A stretch of 64,000 bases of DNA from Portulaca oleracea (taxonomy: Eukaryota > Streptophyta > Magnoliopsida > Caryophyllales > Portulacaceae): NCBI GenBank assembly GCA_029582165.1, contig CM055884.1:14140537-14204536 (forward strand), in the 5' to 3' direction. Shown here in pieces: positions 23,916-35,357 of this stretch. Each line of letters starts with the position of its first letter. The first letter of the stretch is position 1. A program made the position numbers and the translations under genes. Under the pieces are notes generated by a model that saw only the letters and a program-made list of their open reading frames with translations, was not told the DNA's origin and did not search any database.

Positions 23916-26054
23916 TAGACTTTTGCTCGTCCCGAGCAAAACTAACCGAAAAAAACCTAAGAAACTAGAAAACATAAACACCTAACTCACTTTCGCAGGA
24001 ATCGCGGATGCATTTAGCATATGCATCAAGCCCTTTAAACCCCCCGGTAGCCCGGGTGGACGAGTTGGACTCGTGAGGGTTTGTAGCGGCTATACTCACA
24101 AAAGCCAAAGAAAAGGAGAGAGGGAAAGTGAAAACAAAACCGAAGAAAAACAAAGGAAAAGAAAAACAACAGCTTCGCTTCAAAAGATCTCGAAATCTAA
24201 ATCAGGAAAACGTTATTAAACCTCCAAAAGGAACCGTTATGAGCGTCTTACAAACACCTATCCTAAGCAAAAATCAGTCTTTGAGATTTTCGATGTCCGA
24301 CACCTAATGTCAAGCAAAACCCCATGTGTGTAAGTACTAGTGGGTTCCAACCGAATCCAAAAGACTCCAAGGACTTATGCCCGAGCTCAAAAACAACGAA
24401 ACGAACAAGGAAAAAGTTGCCCTTCCCCGCATTTGGTCGCCCTTGGCTTGGTGAGGGCCGTAGGTGATGCAAGGAGAGACCCCGCACTTTATTAACGCTC
24501 GAACTTTTCTTTTTTGGGTTGGGTAATCCCAACAAAATTGCTTTTTTCTTTTTCTCTTTTTTTTTTCTTTTTATAGGTCGGTATTAGCCTTACTTTCGGA
24601 AATTGGACGGCCCAAATATGGGGTTTACCCTCCCAACACAGTCTTTTCCATACACACCTCCACCGAGAATTCAATATGGGAGGAGCTTAAGGGGTAATAG
24701 CGTGCATCGCTAATACCGGCCCGTAGGTTGGCTAAGTGTATTGTGGTTGATGCCATTCAGCGACACGCTCCACTTAATCCGGTTATTGTAGCTTTTCTTT
24801 CTTTTTCTTTCTTTTTGACTTTGCAATTGCTAAAAAGGGAAACAAAACAAGCTCGGGCACAAACCCCTAGAATCTCCTGACTTCAACCAGAACGTGAAAG
24901 GAATCGGGGGTTTCGCTAGACACTCAATAAAGGACATCTAAAGAGATAAGTCACGACTCGTACCCGAGTTAGGGTCGAAAACGCTCAGACCGGTTTCTTT
25001 TAAAGAAGTTTAAGAACGGCTTCTCAATTTCGACAACAAGATCCAAGAAACAAAGCAAAAACAAAGCGAAAACAAAACTGAAAGAAAAACTTTTAAGGCT
25101 TTCACTCCCTTTTTTGTCCTTTTTCACACAAAAATTTTTAAATTTTAAGTAAAAACTAGGGTAACAAAGAACAAAACGACTAGGTGATCTACCCTTGAAA
25201 CAGAATATCTCCCCCCTCCCCCACACACACTTAAAACTCCATAATGTCCTCATTGTTGGAAGGTGTCACATGAAAAGGGTAGAGAACCCACAAAACACAA
25301 ACAAACAAGAAGAACTAGCATATAAAAATGGTGGCGACCCGAGCCCACACAGCTCCAACAATAATATATCCCAACACAAACACTCAAAGGGGTTCGCCAC
25401 CCAAAAGAAAATCAAGCATGCGACGGATCATGATGATATTCAACTCTAAAAGAGAAGAGCGGAGAGATATTACCTCGAGTTCTTCAAAACAAATGATTAC
25501 TCAATCCGCGATCCGTGATAATCGAGCAAAGGGTTAGGATTTTCAAGTAAAAACAAGCAAGGCTCGTAAGATCCGCAGCAAAATTAGAAACAAGAAAAAG
25601 AAACTAATAAAGAAAGGAAAAGAAAATAATCAAAAAGAAAGTACGGGTTACCTCCCATGTAGTGCTTGTTTTAGGTCCCTAGCTTGACCTAATACCCATT
25701 TGATCCTTGAAAGACGGGGTGAACAAGATAGGAACGTTTTCCATCTCTTCCACCATTTTCTCTTCCTCCCTTTCCAGCATTTCCCCAATTTGCAAGTATA
25801 AAGGTCAAGATGATCTAACCAGTTTGTAGTTGACACCGGGGTGAAAAGAGGCATTGGCTTCTTATGTTTCTTCCACCTTCTTTTTCTCCTCTTCTTCCAA
25901 CATCTCCCAACCACCATAGTGAACCACGCAAGTTGCTCCTCCGGCGGTCGAATCGAGTGAAATAGATGAGGAGGTAATTTAAGCTCCACTTTACTTGTTT
26001 CCCGGAGTTTTGGAGCCTCGGGAACAAGTATGAGTTGATGACAATCATCTTCCT
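23916..26054 (-). other. Internal non-coding part of the Athila-like element
   Basis: About 2.1 kb lies between gag and the polypurine tract. Only short unconvincing frames are seen, and no polymerase or integrase motif in any frame. In full-length Athila elements pol occupies this position, so pol has been lost or replaced. Confidence 0.7.
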
Positions 26055-27660
26055 TCAAAAATTCTTCTTCCTTCTCAACCCTTCCTTGAATTCTTCTTCA
26101 ATGAAATAATTCAAAGTGATCGGGAAGTCCTTAAACTCCACTTGAGGAAAAGGAAACTCCAAGGATGCTTCATCATTAATAATAAAATCATGAACCTCCA
26201 TAGGCTCAAATAAAGGTTCCTCCAAGGGAACATCCTCCACCTTTTGGGTATAAGTCCCATCAATAAGATTAGTGAAGAAGACAACCTCACTACCATTGGG
26301 CTCAACATGGATAGGCTCAAGAAGGATCTCCTCCAAAGGACGCTCACATGAAAGCTCAAAAGTATAAGGTTCTATTAAGCACCCACCTATTTCCTCATTG
26401 AATTCTTCTTCCTCACTCAACTTCTCGTTATTCTCACTTTTAGCTTCTTTACACAACACCTCCCTTTCTTCATTCATCTCCAACTCACTCGCTTTTTCTT
26501 CTTCTCTCAAACATCCCTCCTCCACAAAATTTGGTACTATCGCTTTCCCTTCACTCCGGAGGGTAATAAGATTCACCGGCACCATTGGAGTAGGTTGAGG
26601 TTGTATGGGGACGGTTTGAGGGATGTAGTCTATCTGAGCCGTTTGGGCCCATTGATTTTCAATGTTCTCAAGGTGAGCCCTATCATTCTCTTGATTTTCA
26701 ACAATTTGCTTCAGCAACTTCTCTATGTTGGACTCTTGAGATGGTTGGGATTCTTGAAGTTGAGGGGTAGGTTGGTGATAGGTGGGTTGCCAAACTTCTT
26801 GGTTTTTGTAGTTGGGTGAGAAATATTGGATGTTTTGGGTGGAGGGTTGGGTCTCCTGCATGATTCCCAATTGGTTGGTTGTTCCATTAGATACCATCTT
26901 TTGTTGCATCTCTTGGACGACGCCCACAAGGAATTTGATAGTAGGTTCGCTCTCCAAAGAATAGCCTCTACTTCCTAAACTCCGATAGGCTTCCCCAAGA
27001 AGGAGAATGTTGAAATAACTCATGAAGGAAAACATTTGCTTGATGCTCAGTCTTCATAAGGAACATTCCTCCCGATGCAATATCAATTGAGTCTTTAAGA
27101 TCGTCTTGAAGCCCATGGTAAAACTGATGTAACAATAACCAATCCGGAAGATTGTGATGTGGACATCGCCTTTGAAGAAGTTTAAACCTTGCCCATGAAT
27201 CGAAAAGAGTTTCTCCCGGCTCTTGCTTGAAATTCAAGATAGCTTGTCGGGTTTCATATGCGTCTCATCAACTGGAAAGAAATGGTGAAGAAAATCCCGG
27301 CTCAATGCATCCCAAGTAGTATATGTGCCGGGTGGACAAATGTCGAGCCACATCTTAGCTTTTCCTCCTAAGGTGAGAGGGAAAAGCTTCAATTTCAAAA
27401 ACTCCGAAGATACCTCTGGCATATGTACAAAACCAATCCGACCTTCAAATCTTCTAATATGATCGATAGGATCCTCGAAGCCATCTCCATAGAATTGGTT
27501 TCTCTCAAAAGCGTCCAGCAGGCATGGTTTGAACTCGAATGTTGCGGTGGGTGGTAGTGGCGGTAGAATGATAGGATTGCCTCCCGTACCGATGATGGAA
27601 CGACATATGATAGAAGGGTACGGGGTGAACCAGCTTGAGCTTCACCCATTAGAATGCGAA
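26055..27660 (-). pseudogene. Gag of the Athila-like element
   Basis: Minus-strand frames give typical Athila Gag text in order: KLKLFPLTLGGKAKMWLD and DALSRDFLHHFFPVDET (27234-27422), GETLFDSWARFKLLQRRCPHH and LLHQFYHGLQDDLKDSID (26968-27237), then a long linker frame (26055-27035, 326 codons) rich in Gln, Pro and Glu. At least three frame changes break the ORF between about 27420 and 27030. The N-terminus (MGEAQAG...) starts near 27649. No zinc knuckle was identified. Confidence 0.85.
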
Positions 27661-27819
27661 AACTCCTACGATGCTCGGTAGAACATTAGGGCGTACCTAC
27701 ATGCACCAACAAGAACCAATAGAAGCATCAAATTCATTTGGATTGGCACAAACTGATTTCTAGCGTGAAAGCAAACTCAAATAACCAAAGACCAAGAAAC
27801 TAAAACTAGGGGCGCTGGC

Positions 27820-27837
27820 TCCCCGGCAACGGCGCCA
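27820..27837 (-). other. Primer binding site (tRNA-Asp type)
   Basis: On the minus strand TGGCGCCGTTGCCGGGGA follows the 5' LTR after five bases. It is the classic PBS of Athila-group elements. Confidence 0.9.
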
Positions 27838-27842
27838 TTTTG

Positions 27843-29596
27843 TGTACAGCGGTTTGTTAGACCTCGGTATTGTCGTTCTCTCTCAGGGAGCTGGCGGCCT
27901 TGGTCAAAGAATCTAGGTCAACGGTCGGGATAAGATTGCTAAGGTAAGTGTACAACGGTTTGCAGGCCGGTGTAAAATGTCGAACTCAGGGAGCCTGTGG
28001 CCTAAATTCTCGTATTTTGTTTCGGTTTTAGCCTTGAATCGAGAAATAAATTACGGAGCAAAGATCACTTTGATTATGACAAAATTAAAACTAGAAAGAT
28101 GATTAACTAGGTGATAATTAGACAAAGAGAGGTTCGGGGGTTTTAGACACTTAACGGAATCTTTGATCAAGGAGTTTTCATGACTAAAGCGCATAAAGTT
28201 GGATTTATCCATGGAACAATGCGGGAAAGGGGCCACGATGAATCTCCTCCCTCGAGGAAGATTCAAATTAACTACCCTATGTCCACCATGGACCATCAGG
28301 GTTGAGAATTGCGTTAATTCCTAGTTAAGCCTACATTTACCCTCGTAAGCGTAGACCTAACTATCCCACTCTAGGCTTCCCACTGAGTGTATAACGATTC
28401 AAAGAGCTCTCGGACCTTGAACCGCCACCCCCAATGAGAATACACCAAGTGGAAATAGACTCCTCCAACTAAAACACACTTTAATCAATAAACACCTTAG
28501 CCAAAACCCATTAAGGCCTTAATCACCCTCTCACCTCAAGGAAGATTAGCCTCTAGACATGGTGGAGAAATTAGCAACACACAACCAATAAAAACCTAGC
28601 ATGGTTCTACTCAAAGGATGGATATTAAAACTAACCACTATGATTAACAACATAAAACTACACTAAACACAAGCAACAAAGCATTTGGAAACATTAAAAT
28701 GAGGAGAAAAGAGATTATACCTAAATGGATGAGCAATAAATTGGCAATAAATGAAGAGCAATAATACCCAAATGATGAAGAGCAATTGGCCTTGATTGAA
28801 GAAAGTAATTAATCAACAAAGTTGAAGTTAATCCCCCAAAAGCTAATCCTAAAACTCTTGAAAGATAGAAGATGTAAAGGGAAAGAAAATAAAGCTCCAG
28901 AAAAACTCCCCTTTGAAAGTGACAAGACGGCCTAATTAAAACCAAGGGGAAGAAGGCCAGAACACAGTCATTTTGGCCGAAAACTATGCAGGAAATAAGG
29001 TCGTCGCGAACGCTACGGACATCGTAGCGTTCGTTATGACCCAAAGCAGGCGAACATTTCAGCTCCAAGGCGTCCGCTACGCCCAGCGTCGCGACCCAGT
29101 CAATCATCCGTAGCGAACGCTACGGAGTGCGTAGCGAACGCTACGACCGTCAGAAGGAAAACTTGGAAAATCAGGGCTTCATCGTAGCGGGCGCTATGAA
29201 TGGGGTAGCGACCGCTACGGCCTTGGGCAGAACCTTCTGCCTGGGCTCGTAACGATCGCTACAATATGCGTAGCGACCGCTACGCTCTTCAGCTGTTGTA
29301 GCGAATGCTACGAGCCTGGATGCCCCCATACTTAGCCTTTTGGCCCGAAATCCCTCTCCTTTACGCACGGCTGGTCTCCCTTGCTTCCCGGGTCTTCACC
29401 ACGTCATCAAATCGGCTCCAAAGGTCTCGGGATGACCGAGTTATCGCCTTTTTCCGCAACTTCGCCCCCTTTTATTATTCCTCGAACTTAAAACCTAAAA
29501 ATCACAAAACACGTAATAAATAACCATTTTATTAGGGAACGGCAATAGACTTGAGCGTAAATGAGTGGTATTTAGCCCCTAAAATGGGACTAAACA
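27843..29596 (-). repeat. 5' LTR of the Athila-like element
   Basis: Pairs with 22174-23903. It carries an extra 21-bp dyad unit near 29125 and an extra CTC near 28463 relative to the other LTR. Confidence 0.93.
28999..29312. repeat. CGTAGCG/CGCTACG palindrome array (5' LTR)
   Basis: Same array as at 23328-23620, with one more dyad (CGTAGCGAACGCTACG repeated after GAGTG). The copy-number difference shows the dyads expand or contract. Confidence 0.85.
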
Positions 29597-30002
29597 CTTT
29601 CTCCCCCTCAAACATCCACTCTCTCTCATTTTCTCTCAAATTCGTCCACCCCCTCCTTTTCTTTTCCATAACAAACTTCCAACAAACTCCCTCTCTCTCC
29701 TCCCAACAACCTTCTCCTCTCCTCTTTCTCTCTAAACCACACGCCAACATCAACCTATTCCCCATCCATTCTCATGTCACTCCCTCCCTCTTTCCCATTC
29801 AAGATTCAATCTTTCTTGTTTCTTGAAAGCACAAAGTCCGCACGACAAAATAGCCTCCCCAAGAACCTGTTTCACGAGAATTACCCCTCTTCTTTCCTCC
29901 ATAATCTCGTGATCCCTCCCACCTTTCTGTTTTGGTTGCATGTGAATTTAAGTATTATTGGATCAAGAATCTTTCTTTGTCTCGTAATACATCAGAAAAT
30001 CT

Positions 30003-30390
30003 TTGCACCGCCCCTGTGTTAGCCCTACCAAGCTTTGATAAGAAGTTTGAAGTTGAGTGTGACGCCTCTGGAGTTGGTATTGGAGCAATATTATCTCAAG
30101 AAGGTCGACCTTGGCCTATTACGGTGAGAATCTCAGTGAAGCAAGGAAGAAGTATAGTACTTATGACAAAGAGTTCTATGCTATTATTCGAGCCCTAGAG
30201 CATTGGAGACACTATCTTATTGGCAATGAGTTTATTCTACACAGTGATCATGAAGCATTGAAGTATATCTAAGGGCAACACAAGTTAAACCTACGGCATG
30301 CTAAGTGGGTCGAGTACATGCAAGCCTATCACTTTATTATTCAACACAAAGTTGGACACTTGAACAAGGAAGCTGATGCCTTATCAAGAA
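30003..30390 (+). pseudogene. RNase H of the chromovirus-type element (after the insertion)
   Basis: Resumes the domain cut at 21105. [20 protein letters not shown] holds the first catalytic Asp, followed by [11 protein letters not shown]. Later text in other frames includes [17 protein letters not shown] and SDHEALKYI, ending with a TAA near 30270. GHLNKEADALSRR closes the domain. Frameshifts and the stop make it non-functional. Confidence 0.85.
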
Positions 30391-31400
30391 GGTACCTATT
30401 ACTTCACGTCCTTGATTCAAGAGTATTAGGGCTTGAACATATTAAAGAGTTATATATTGGAGATGAAGATTTCAAGGAGGTCTATGAAGCATGCAAGAAA
30501 CATCCTCAGAATCATTATCATATAGAGAAGGGTTTCCTATTTCATGGGAATCAACTGTGCATTCCCAAAAGCAGTCTTAGAGAGCTTCTTATTTTAGAAG
30601 TTCATGGAGGAAGCCTAGCAGGACACTATGGTATTGAGAAGACCTATCTCATGTTGAAGGAACATTATTATTGGCCGCATATGATTAGATGAGCATATGG
30701 TGAAGCGTTGTTCTATTTGCAACCTAGCCAAGAGCCATGTATTACCTCAAGGATTATATACACCATTGCCTATACCAGAAGGTCCTTGGGAAGATGTTAG
30801 TCTCGACTTCATCGTGGGACTACCAAGAACTCAACGAGTAAAATACTCTATCATGGTGGTAGTTGATCGCTTTTTAATGATGGCTCACTTTGTTCCTTGT
30901 CACACCACTTATGATGCTGTAAGAGTTGCTGAATTATACTTCCAAGAGATTGTGAAACTACATGGGATACCCAACACTATGGTTTCGGACAGGGATGCTA
31001 AGTTCCTCAGTCACTTTTGGGTTACTCTGTGGAAGAAGATGGGTACCAAGCTCAAGTTTAGCACGACCTGTCACCCCCAAACAGATGGGCAAACCGAAAG
31101 TCACTAACATAACCCTTGGTACCTTACTAAGGTCTTTGGTGAATAAAGATAAGAAGGGTTAGGATACACTACTCCCACATGATGAATTTGCTTTCAACCG
31201 TGCCCCTAGCAAAGCAACAGGACGATCACCCTTCCAAGTAGTATATGGAAGAAACCCTATCACACCTATGGACCTCACGCCCATTACTACAACTATGAGG
31301 TTCAGTGATGAAGCAAGTAAGAGAGCTCAAGAGATCCAAAAGCTACATGAAGAAGTAAGGGCGAGAATAGCTAAGTATACTCAGCAATTCAAGCTTAGCT
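30391..31400 (+). pseudogene. Integrase of the chromovirus-type element
   Basis: Zinc-binding HHCC module: LLILEVHGGSLAGHYG then CSICNLAKS, with a frame break near 30692. The DDE core is present: [20 protein letters not shown] and [10 protein letters not shown]. Stops follow at about 31106 and 31160, with NRAPSKATGRSPFQVVYGRN beyond them. Motifs match plant chromovirus integrases; the ORF is broken. Confidence 0.88.
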
Positions 31401-31677
31401 AACAAGAAGAGGAAGAGAGTCATATTCCAGCCAGGAGATCTAGTATGGGTACACTTGAAGAAGGAGAGGTTTCCCTCTAAGAGGAAAGGACAACTATTTC
31501 TTAGAGCTAATGGCCCGTTTGAAGTTTTGGAAAGAGTAGGGGATAATGCTTACAAGCTTGTGTTGAGTGATGATTATGGTGGAAGTGCAACGTTCAATAT
31601 AGCTGACCTTAAGCTTTACTATGATGAAGAAGATGACCTTCCTAGTTTGAGGACAAACTCTTCTCAACAAGGGGGAA
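31401..31677 (+). pseudogene. Integrase C-terminal domain reaching the 3' LTR
   Basis: Text GDLVWVHLKKERFPSKRKG, GPFEVLERVGDNAYKL and SATFNIADLKLYYDEED belongs to the gypsy integrase C-terminal GPY/F region. The frame continues through the purine tract into the LTR and stops at about 31749. Coding sequence overlapping the 3' LTR is seen in CRM-like chromoviruses, but the clade cannot be settled here. Confidence 0.7.
31665..31677 (+). other. Polypurine tract of the chromovirus-type element
   Basis: AACAAGGGGGAA lies immediately before the 3' LTR. Confidence 0.88.
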
Positions 31678-32531
31678 TGATGGAGATTCGTCCAACTCGC
31701 CAAATCCAAAGGAGGTCCAATTCGTTCACATGGAAGTATAGAAGGTCCTAGAAGAAGGATCCATTAAGGAGGCCCAACGACCAACTCATGTGGTGTGCTC
31801 TATATTCCAAGAAGACGTCCAAACTAGCTAAAAGGAGGAGCAAGTCACGTGCAAGGGACGTCCTAGAAGAGAAATTAGGAGTATTTGTATTTTCCTTATT
31901 AGTAGTTAAGTTAGTTATAGATATTTTCCTTATTAGTAGCTAAATTTGTTATAAGGCATAATGCCAGGTATTATTTAGTAGCTTAGGCGTCAAGTAGAGG
32001 AGTCTAAAAGAGTCTAGAAGGAGATAATCCTAGTCTTAGACGTTTGTTTGTAACTAATCCAATTAGGATTAGTAAAAGCCAAAGGGAATCCTAGAAGGAT
32101 TCATCCTAGCCTGCTTTGGCATCAAGTTTAGTAATCCTAGAAGGATTAGGTCTTAGTCAAGTATATAAGGAGGTTTGTAACGTCCAAAGAGGACACACAG
32201 CTTTTGAATTATGAATACAAAACGAGCTTTTGCTCATCCTGAGAGTTTCCCTCTTTCCTTTTCTACTATTGTATCTTGAATTGGTTATTCAAGTGGTGAG
32301 GTAGAGCCTGTTCCAATACTTAGAAGGTGTTTCTGTAACTAAGTAGAAGAATAAGAAGCCCTAGGGATTAGACTTGTGGTGTTTTTGTATCAAGTTCAAT
32401 TCCCTTGAACTATCCAAACTATCTATTCATACCCTAGGTCTTACGTCGTCCTTACCCTCACCTAAGTCGGTTGCACGTCTCCTTGATGTGTAATTGATCT
32501 CAAACCCTAGCTTTACATAAGTTATACATCA
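31678..32531 (+). repeat. 3' LTR of the chromovirus-type element
   Basis: 854 bp, same start and end as the 5' LTR, followed directly by the TGTTG target duplication. Confidence 0.95.
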
Positions 32532-32536
32532 TGTTG

Positions 32537-32641
32537 CTGTAGCGTCCATTATGCGAGAAAATAATTATTGGAGTAATGACTTGGTGGATAAATGCAAGCG
32601 CAACAATATCCTTCTCATTTTCACGATACTCGTCCTTGTTA
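32537..32641 (-). pseudogene. Ty1/copia gag fragment (upstream part)
   Basis: The minus strand encodes DEYRENEKDIVALAFIHQVI, the early capsid segment of a copia Gag. It ends at the gypsy insertion site and continues at 17532. Its own upstream end is cut at 32642 by an LTR fragment. Confidence 0.65.
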
Positions 32642-33101
32642 TGATGGAAATCCGTCCACCCCAAGCCCAAAAAGGAGATCCAATTCATCTACAAGGAGGT
32701 AGAAAGGGTCATAGAGGAAGGATCTATTGTGGAGGTCCAAAGACCAACCCATATGGTGTGCTCATTATTCGAAGAAGACGTCCAAACGTCTTAAAGAGCC
32801 CAAGTCCACATCTAAAGAGGCCCAAGTACAAGTCCAAGATGAATTTCACAGTTTTGGTATTTCCAAGATGAATTTCACAGTTTTGGCCTTTTCAAGTTGA
32901 AGTTCACATTTTTAGTGTTTTCTTTATTAGTAGCAAGTTTGTTGATGTAATTTTATTATTTTTAGTTGTGTGTGATGCCAAGTAATATAGCTTGGACATT
33001 AAGTTAGAAGAGTCTAGAATAATCTATAAGGTTCTAGAAGGCGTCTAGAGTGTTGCTTGGATGCCAAGCTTAGGAATCCTAGTTGTGGTTGGCTAATTTT
33101 G
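32642..33101 (+). repeat. Truncated LTR related to the chromovirus-type and solo LTRs
   Basis: Begins TGATGGAAATCCGTCC, almost the start of the 854-bp LTR, and shares blocks such as ATGGTGTGCTC, GACGTCCAAAC and AGAGTCTAGAA in the same order. It then diverges and ends abruptly at a CACTA-like terminus. It is a third member of the same LTR family. Confidence 0.75.
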
Positions 33102-33250
33102 CATTACAACAAATATGATTTTTTGTGGCAAAATAAAAATTGCTACAAAACACTAAAACCAATGAAATAGTTTTGGCAACATAAAAAATGCTACAAAAGG
33201 ATTGGCCTATTGTAGCATTTATCCAAAATTGCTACAATTGATATTAATTT
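33102..33250. mobile_element. CACTA-like terminus with subterminal repeats
   Basis: CATTACAACAAATATGA is close to the plant CACTA end CACTACAA. It is followed by GTGGCAAAA and TTGCTACAAAA units in both orientations, typical of subterminal repeats. No opposite end was found. Confidence 0.5.
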
Positions 33251-33539
33251 GGTGGAAATATTTAAATTTTTTAGATTTCTTCTCAAAATCCCAAAGTCCT
33301 CCCACCAAATTTTCTACCAACGCAATTATTTACATTTTCATATTTACTCTCAAATTCCACTAGAATTTTCACTCAAAATTTAAAGAGCAAAAACTTTATA
33401 TTAAATTAGATCTTATGGCAAGATAAAAATTAAAAAAAAAACTGAATTGGAAAGATAGCAAGTCGTAGTCTCGAGCTATAGAATCAGAATGAATGTGTTT
33501 TTTTGGGGTTTAGATATTTTGCAAGCAATATGTATTATA

Positions 33540-35357
33540 TGCTTCTGAAGCACATGCTCTATATCCCATGTGGCATCCAGGCTGGCATTAGGGTTTAGTA
33601 TTTTTATTTTTACATTAAAATTTTTTTCAATAACCGCAACACCCACGTTTCTTCACCTTCAAAACTAGATGTTGCTTCCCCTCCTTCCTCTTTCTCTCTC
33701 TAACGATGCTTCCCCAACGACGCCATGAAAGCTCCTGCTTCATCATTGCCGCCTTCACCGTCATTGCAGACACTTGCGTTCGCCGAGTAAACAACCGTCA
33801 ACTGAGACGCTTCCCATTTTCTTCATGGTTTCCATTGTCGGCTGGGCCATTTTCTCTCACCTCCGAGGCTTGTTGTTCTTCAACTGGGTTTGATTCGAAC
33901 AAAGAAGGAGACTCAGATCAATGTGAGGTTGACATGTATGAAGCTGCTTTCAACAATGGGGTTTTGGGTTTGCTGGTTGAGTATGAGTATGAGTACTCCA
34001 CATACTATATGAGTTAAGCGAGTGTAGTGTTTTTCTTCCCCAGTTTCCCTCGCTGGTGACTAGTATTTGATTTTTCAGACCGTGTTTGCACTGGATTCCA
34101 GGCAATTGGAGGGTTTTACACTCTTTAGTCCATCTGAACGCAATCTTTGATGAATTTTGTGTGAAACCCTTGATGATATTAATCATGGTGTTTGATAGAA
34201 TATGGATTCAACTTCATCAATGGGGAATAGAGCTTATTCTATGGATATGGATATTACCTTGTAACCATTTAATTTCCATCAAGATATGGATGTTTTGGAT
34301 GCAGTTCAGCCGAATTTTTGTTCACTATTTCAAGGAGGTTTGTTCACTGGTTCAGGGGGATTTGTTCACTAGTTCATGCAGCCTTATTAACTAGTTCATG
34401 AAACTTTGTACTGTTTGTGTTTAGTTGAACAACAGTCATTGATGACCTATTGATGACTTTTCTAACCCAGATTATGATCCAAACAACAAGATTCGAGAAT
34501 CCCAATTCCGGCGTCAATGATTCTTCTCTAGATCAAGCTTCCAAGATCGTTTGATCGCCTCCCTCGAAGACCATTGTTCACTCATTAAAGGGTCGTTGTT
34601 CACTCATAAAACAAAGAAGTTTAAGATTGTTCACTAATACTAGGGACATTGTTCACTGGTTCATGGAGCGTTGTTCACTGACTCATGAAGTTTTGTTCAT
34701 TAGGTAGCTAATAGTTGTTCACTATAAATATTACCATTGTCTACTATGTATCGTTTATTAATACGTTTAGATTGTTTACCAAACATTTTTCCGTTGTTCA
34801 CTATATGTATCCATTTTTCATCTTATATATTACGATTGTTTTATAATTTATCTTCGAATTTAAACTATGTTCAAGCCTATATTTAAGCAAAAGTAACATG
34901 CTTGCTATAAACTTGTAAGTTGTAAGTAAACAATATTGAACATGTTAGTAAACAATTATAATAAACTATATAAGACAATTTACAAGTGAACATTCACATT
35001 TTTACGAATGAACAACCTAATCTATCTAATGAACAATTCCATTAGACTTGATGAACAACAATAAACTAACTGATGACTCTCAGTGATATTCTTTCATCTT
35101 TCGTTTGTTTCGAGAAAAGAAAGAAATATATCGATCAATTTCGATTCTTTCTTTTTCGATTAAAAATGAAGCAGGGATGAACATGAGCTGCAGAATACTG
35201 TAGAGTTTTTAGTGAATAATTCAGTTAAAGTCAGTGAACAATGCGATGCCAATTGATTTGATAACCGCCGCATTGATAACCGCTGCTGAAATTTTAAAAA
35301 AATAAAAATATCTGACATGACGCCATGTCATCTCCTAGAGCACATGCTCCAGGAGCA
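33540..35357. mobile_element. Long-TIR DNA transposon (MULE-like), about 1.8 kb
   Basis: The left end TGCTTCTGAAGCACATGCTC and the complement of the right end TGCTCCTGGAGCATGTGCTC are variants. Similarity continues for about 100 bp through TATTTTTATTTTT and an AATAACCGC/GCGGTTATC pair. No clear target duplication was found. No transposase domain was recognised; the open frame 33706-34017 (103 codons) has no family I can name. Internal motif arrays are listed separately. Confidence 0.6.
34320..35240. repeat. Convergent arrays of the TTGTTCACT motif
   Basis: TTGTTCACT and close variants recur about ten times at 34318-34800 on the plus strand. The complement (AGTGAACAAT, ATGAACAA) recurs at about 34925-35240. 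Spacing is irregular (15-40 bp). Such inverted subterminal arrays are typical of transposase-binding regions. Confidence 0.6.

Larger units (their letters stand above)
22174..29596 (-). mobile_element. Athila-like gypsy element with gag but no pol
   Basis: Direct LTRs at 22174-23903 (1,730 bp) and 27843-29596 (1,754 bp) are flanked by the 5-bp duplication CTTTC (22169-22173 and 29597-29601). PBS beside the right LTR and a purine tract beside the left LTR show minus-strand orientation. The 3.9-kb interior encodes only Gag; no protease, RT, RNase H or integrase was found. The tRNA-Asp PBS and the Gag text are Athila-type. It is therefore a non-autonomous, gag-only derivative. Confidence 0.92.
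21106..29994 (+). mobile_element. Solo LTR of a related gypsy element, split by an Athila-like insertion
   Basis: The parts 21106-22173 and 29602-29994 together form one TG...CA unit of about 1.46 kb (TGATGTAAATC to AATACATCA), flanked by GAAAG on the left and GAAAA on the right. Its ends resemble the host element's LTR, and it shares strings such as CATGGTGTGCT and GTCCAAAC with it. No PBS or PPT accompanies it, so it reads as a solo LTR left by recombination. A TATA box (TATAAATA, 21850-21857) is visible. Confidence 0.8.
17538..32531 (+). mobile_element. Ty3/gypsy chromovirus-type retrotransposon, with nested insertions
   Basis: Two direct LTRs of exactly 854 bp (17538-18391 and 31678-32531) are flanked by the same 5-bp duplication TGTTG (17533-17537 and 32532-32536). 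PBS and PPT sit where expected. Order is gag, protease, RT, RNase H, integrase, so the element is plus-strand Ty3/gypsy. Integrase and its C-terminus resemble the CRM/Galadriel/Reina group of chromoviruses, though no canonical chromodomain is seen. All coding parts are broken by stops, frameshifts and an 8.9-kb insertion in RNase H (21106-29994). Confidence 0.95.

Noticed and set aside
33706..34017. 103-codon plus-strand ORF as a host gene
   Set aside because: It lies within the long-TIR element, has no recognisable domain and no supporting exon structure.
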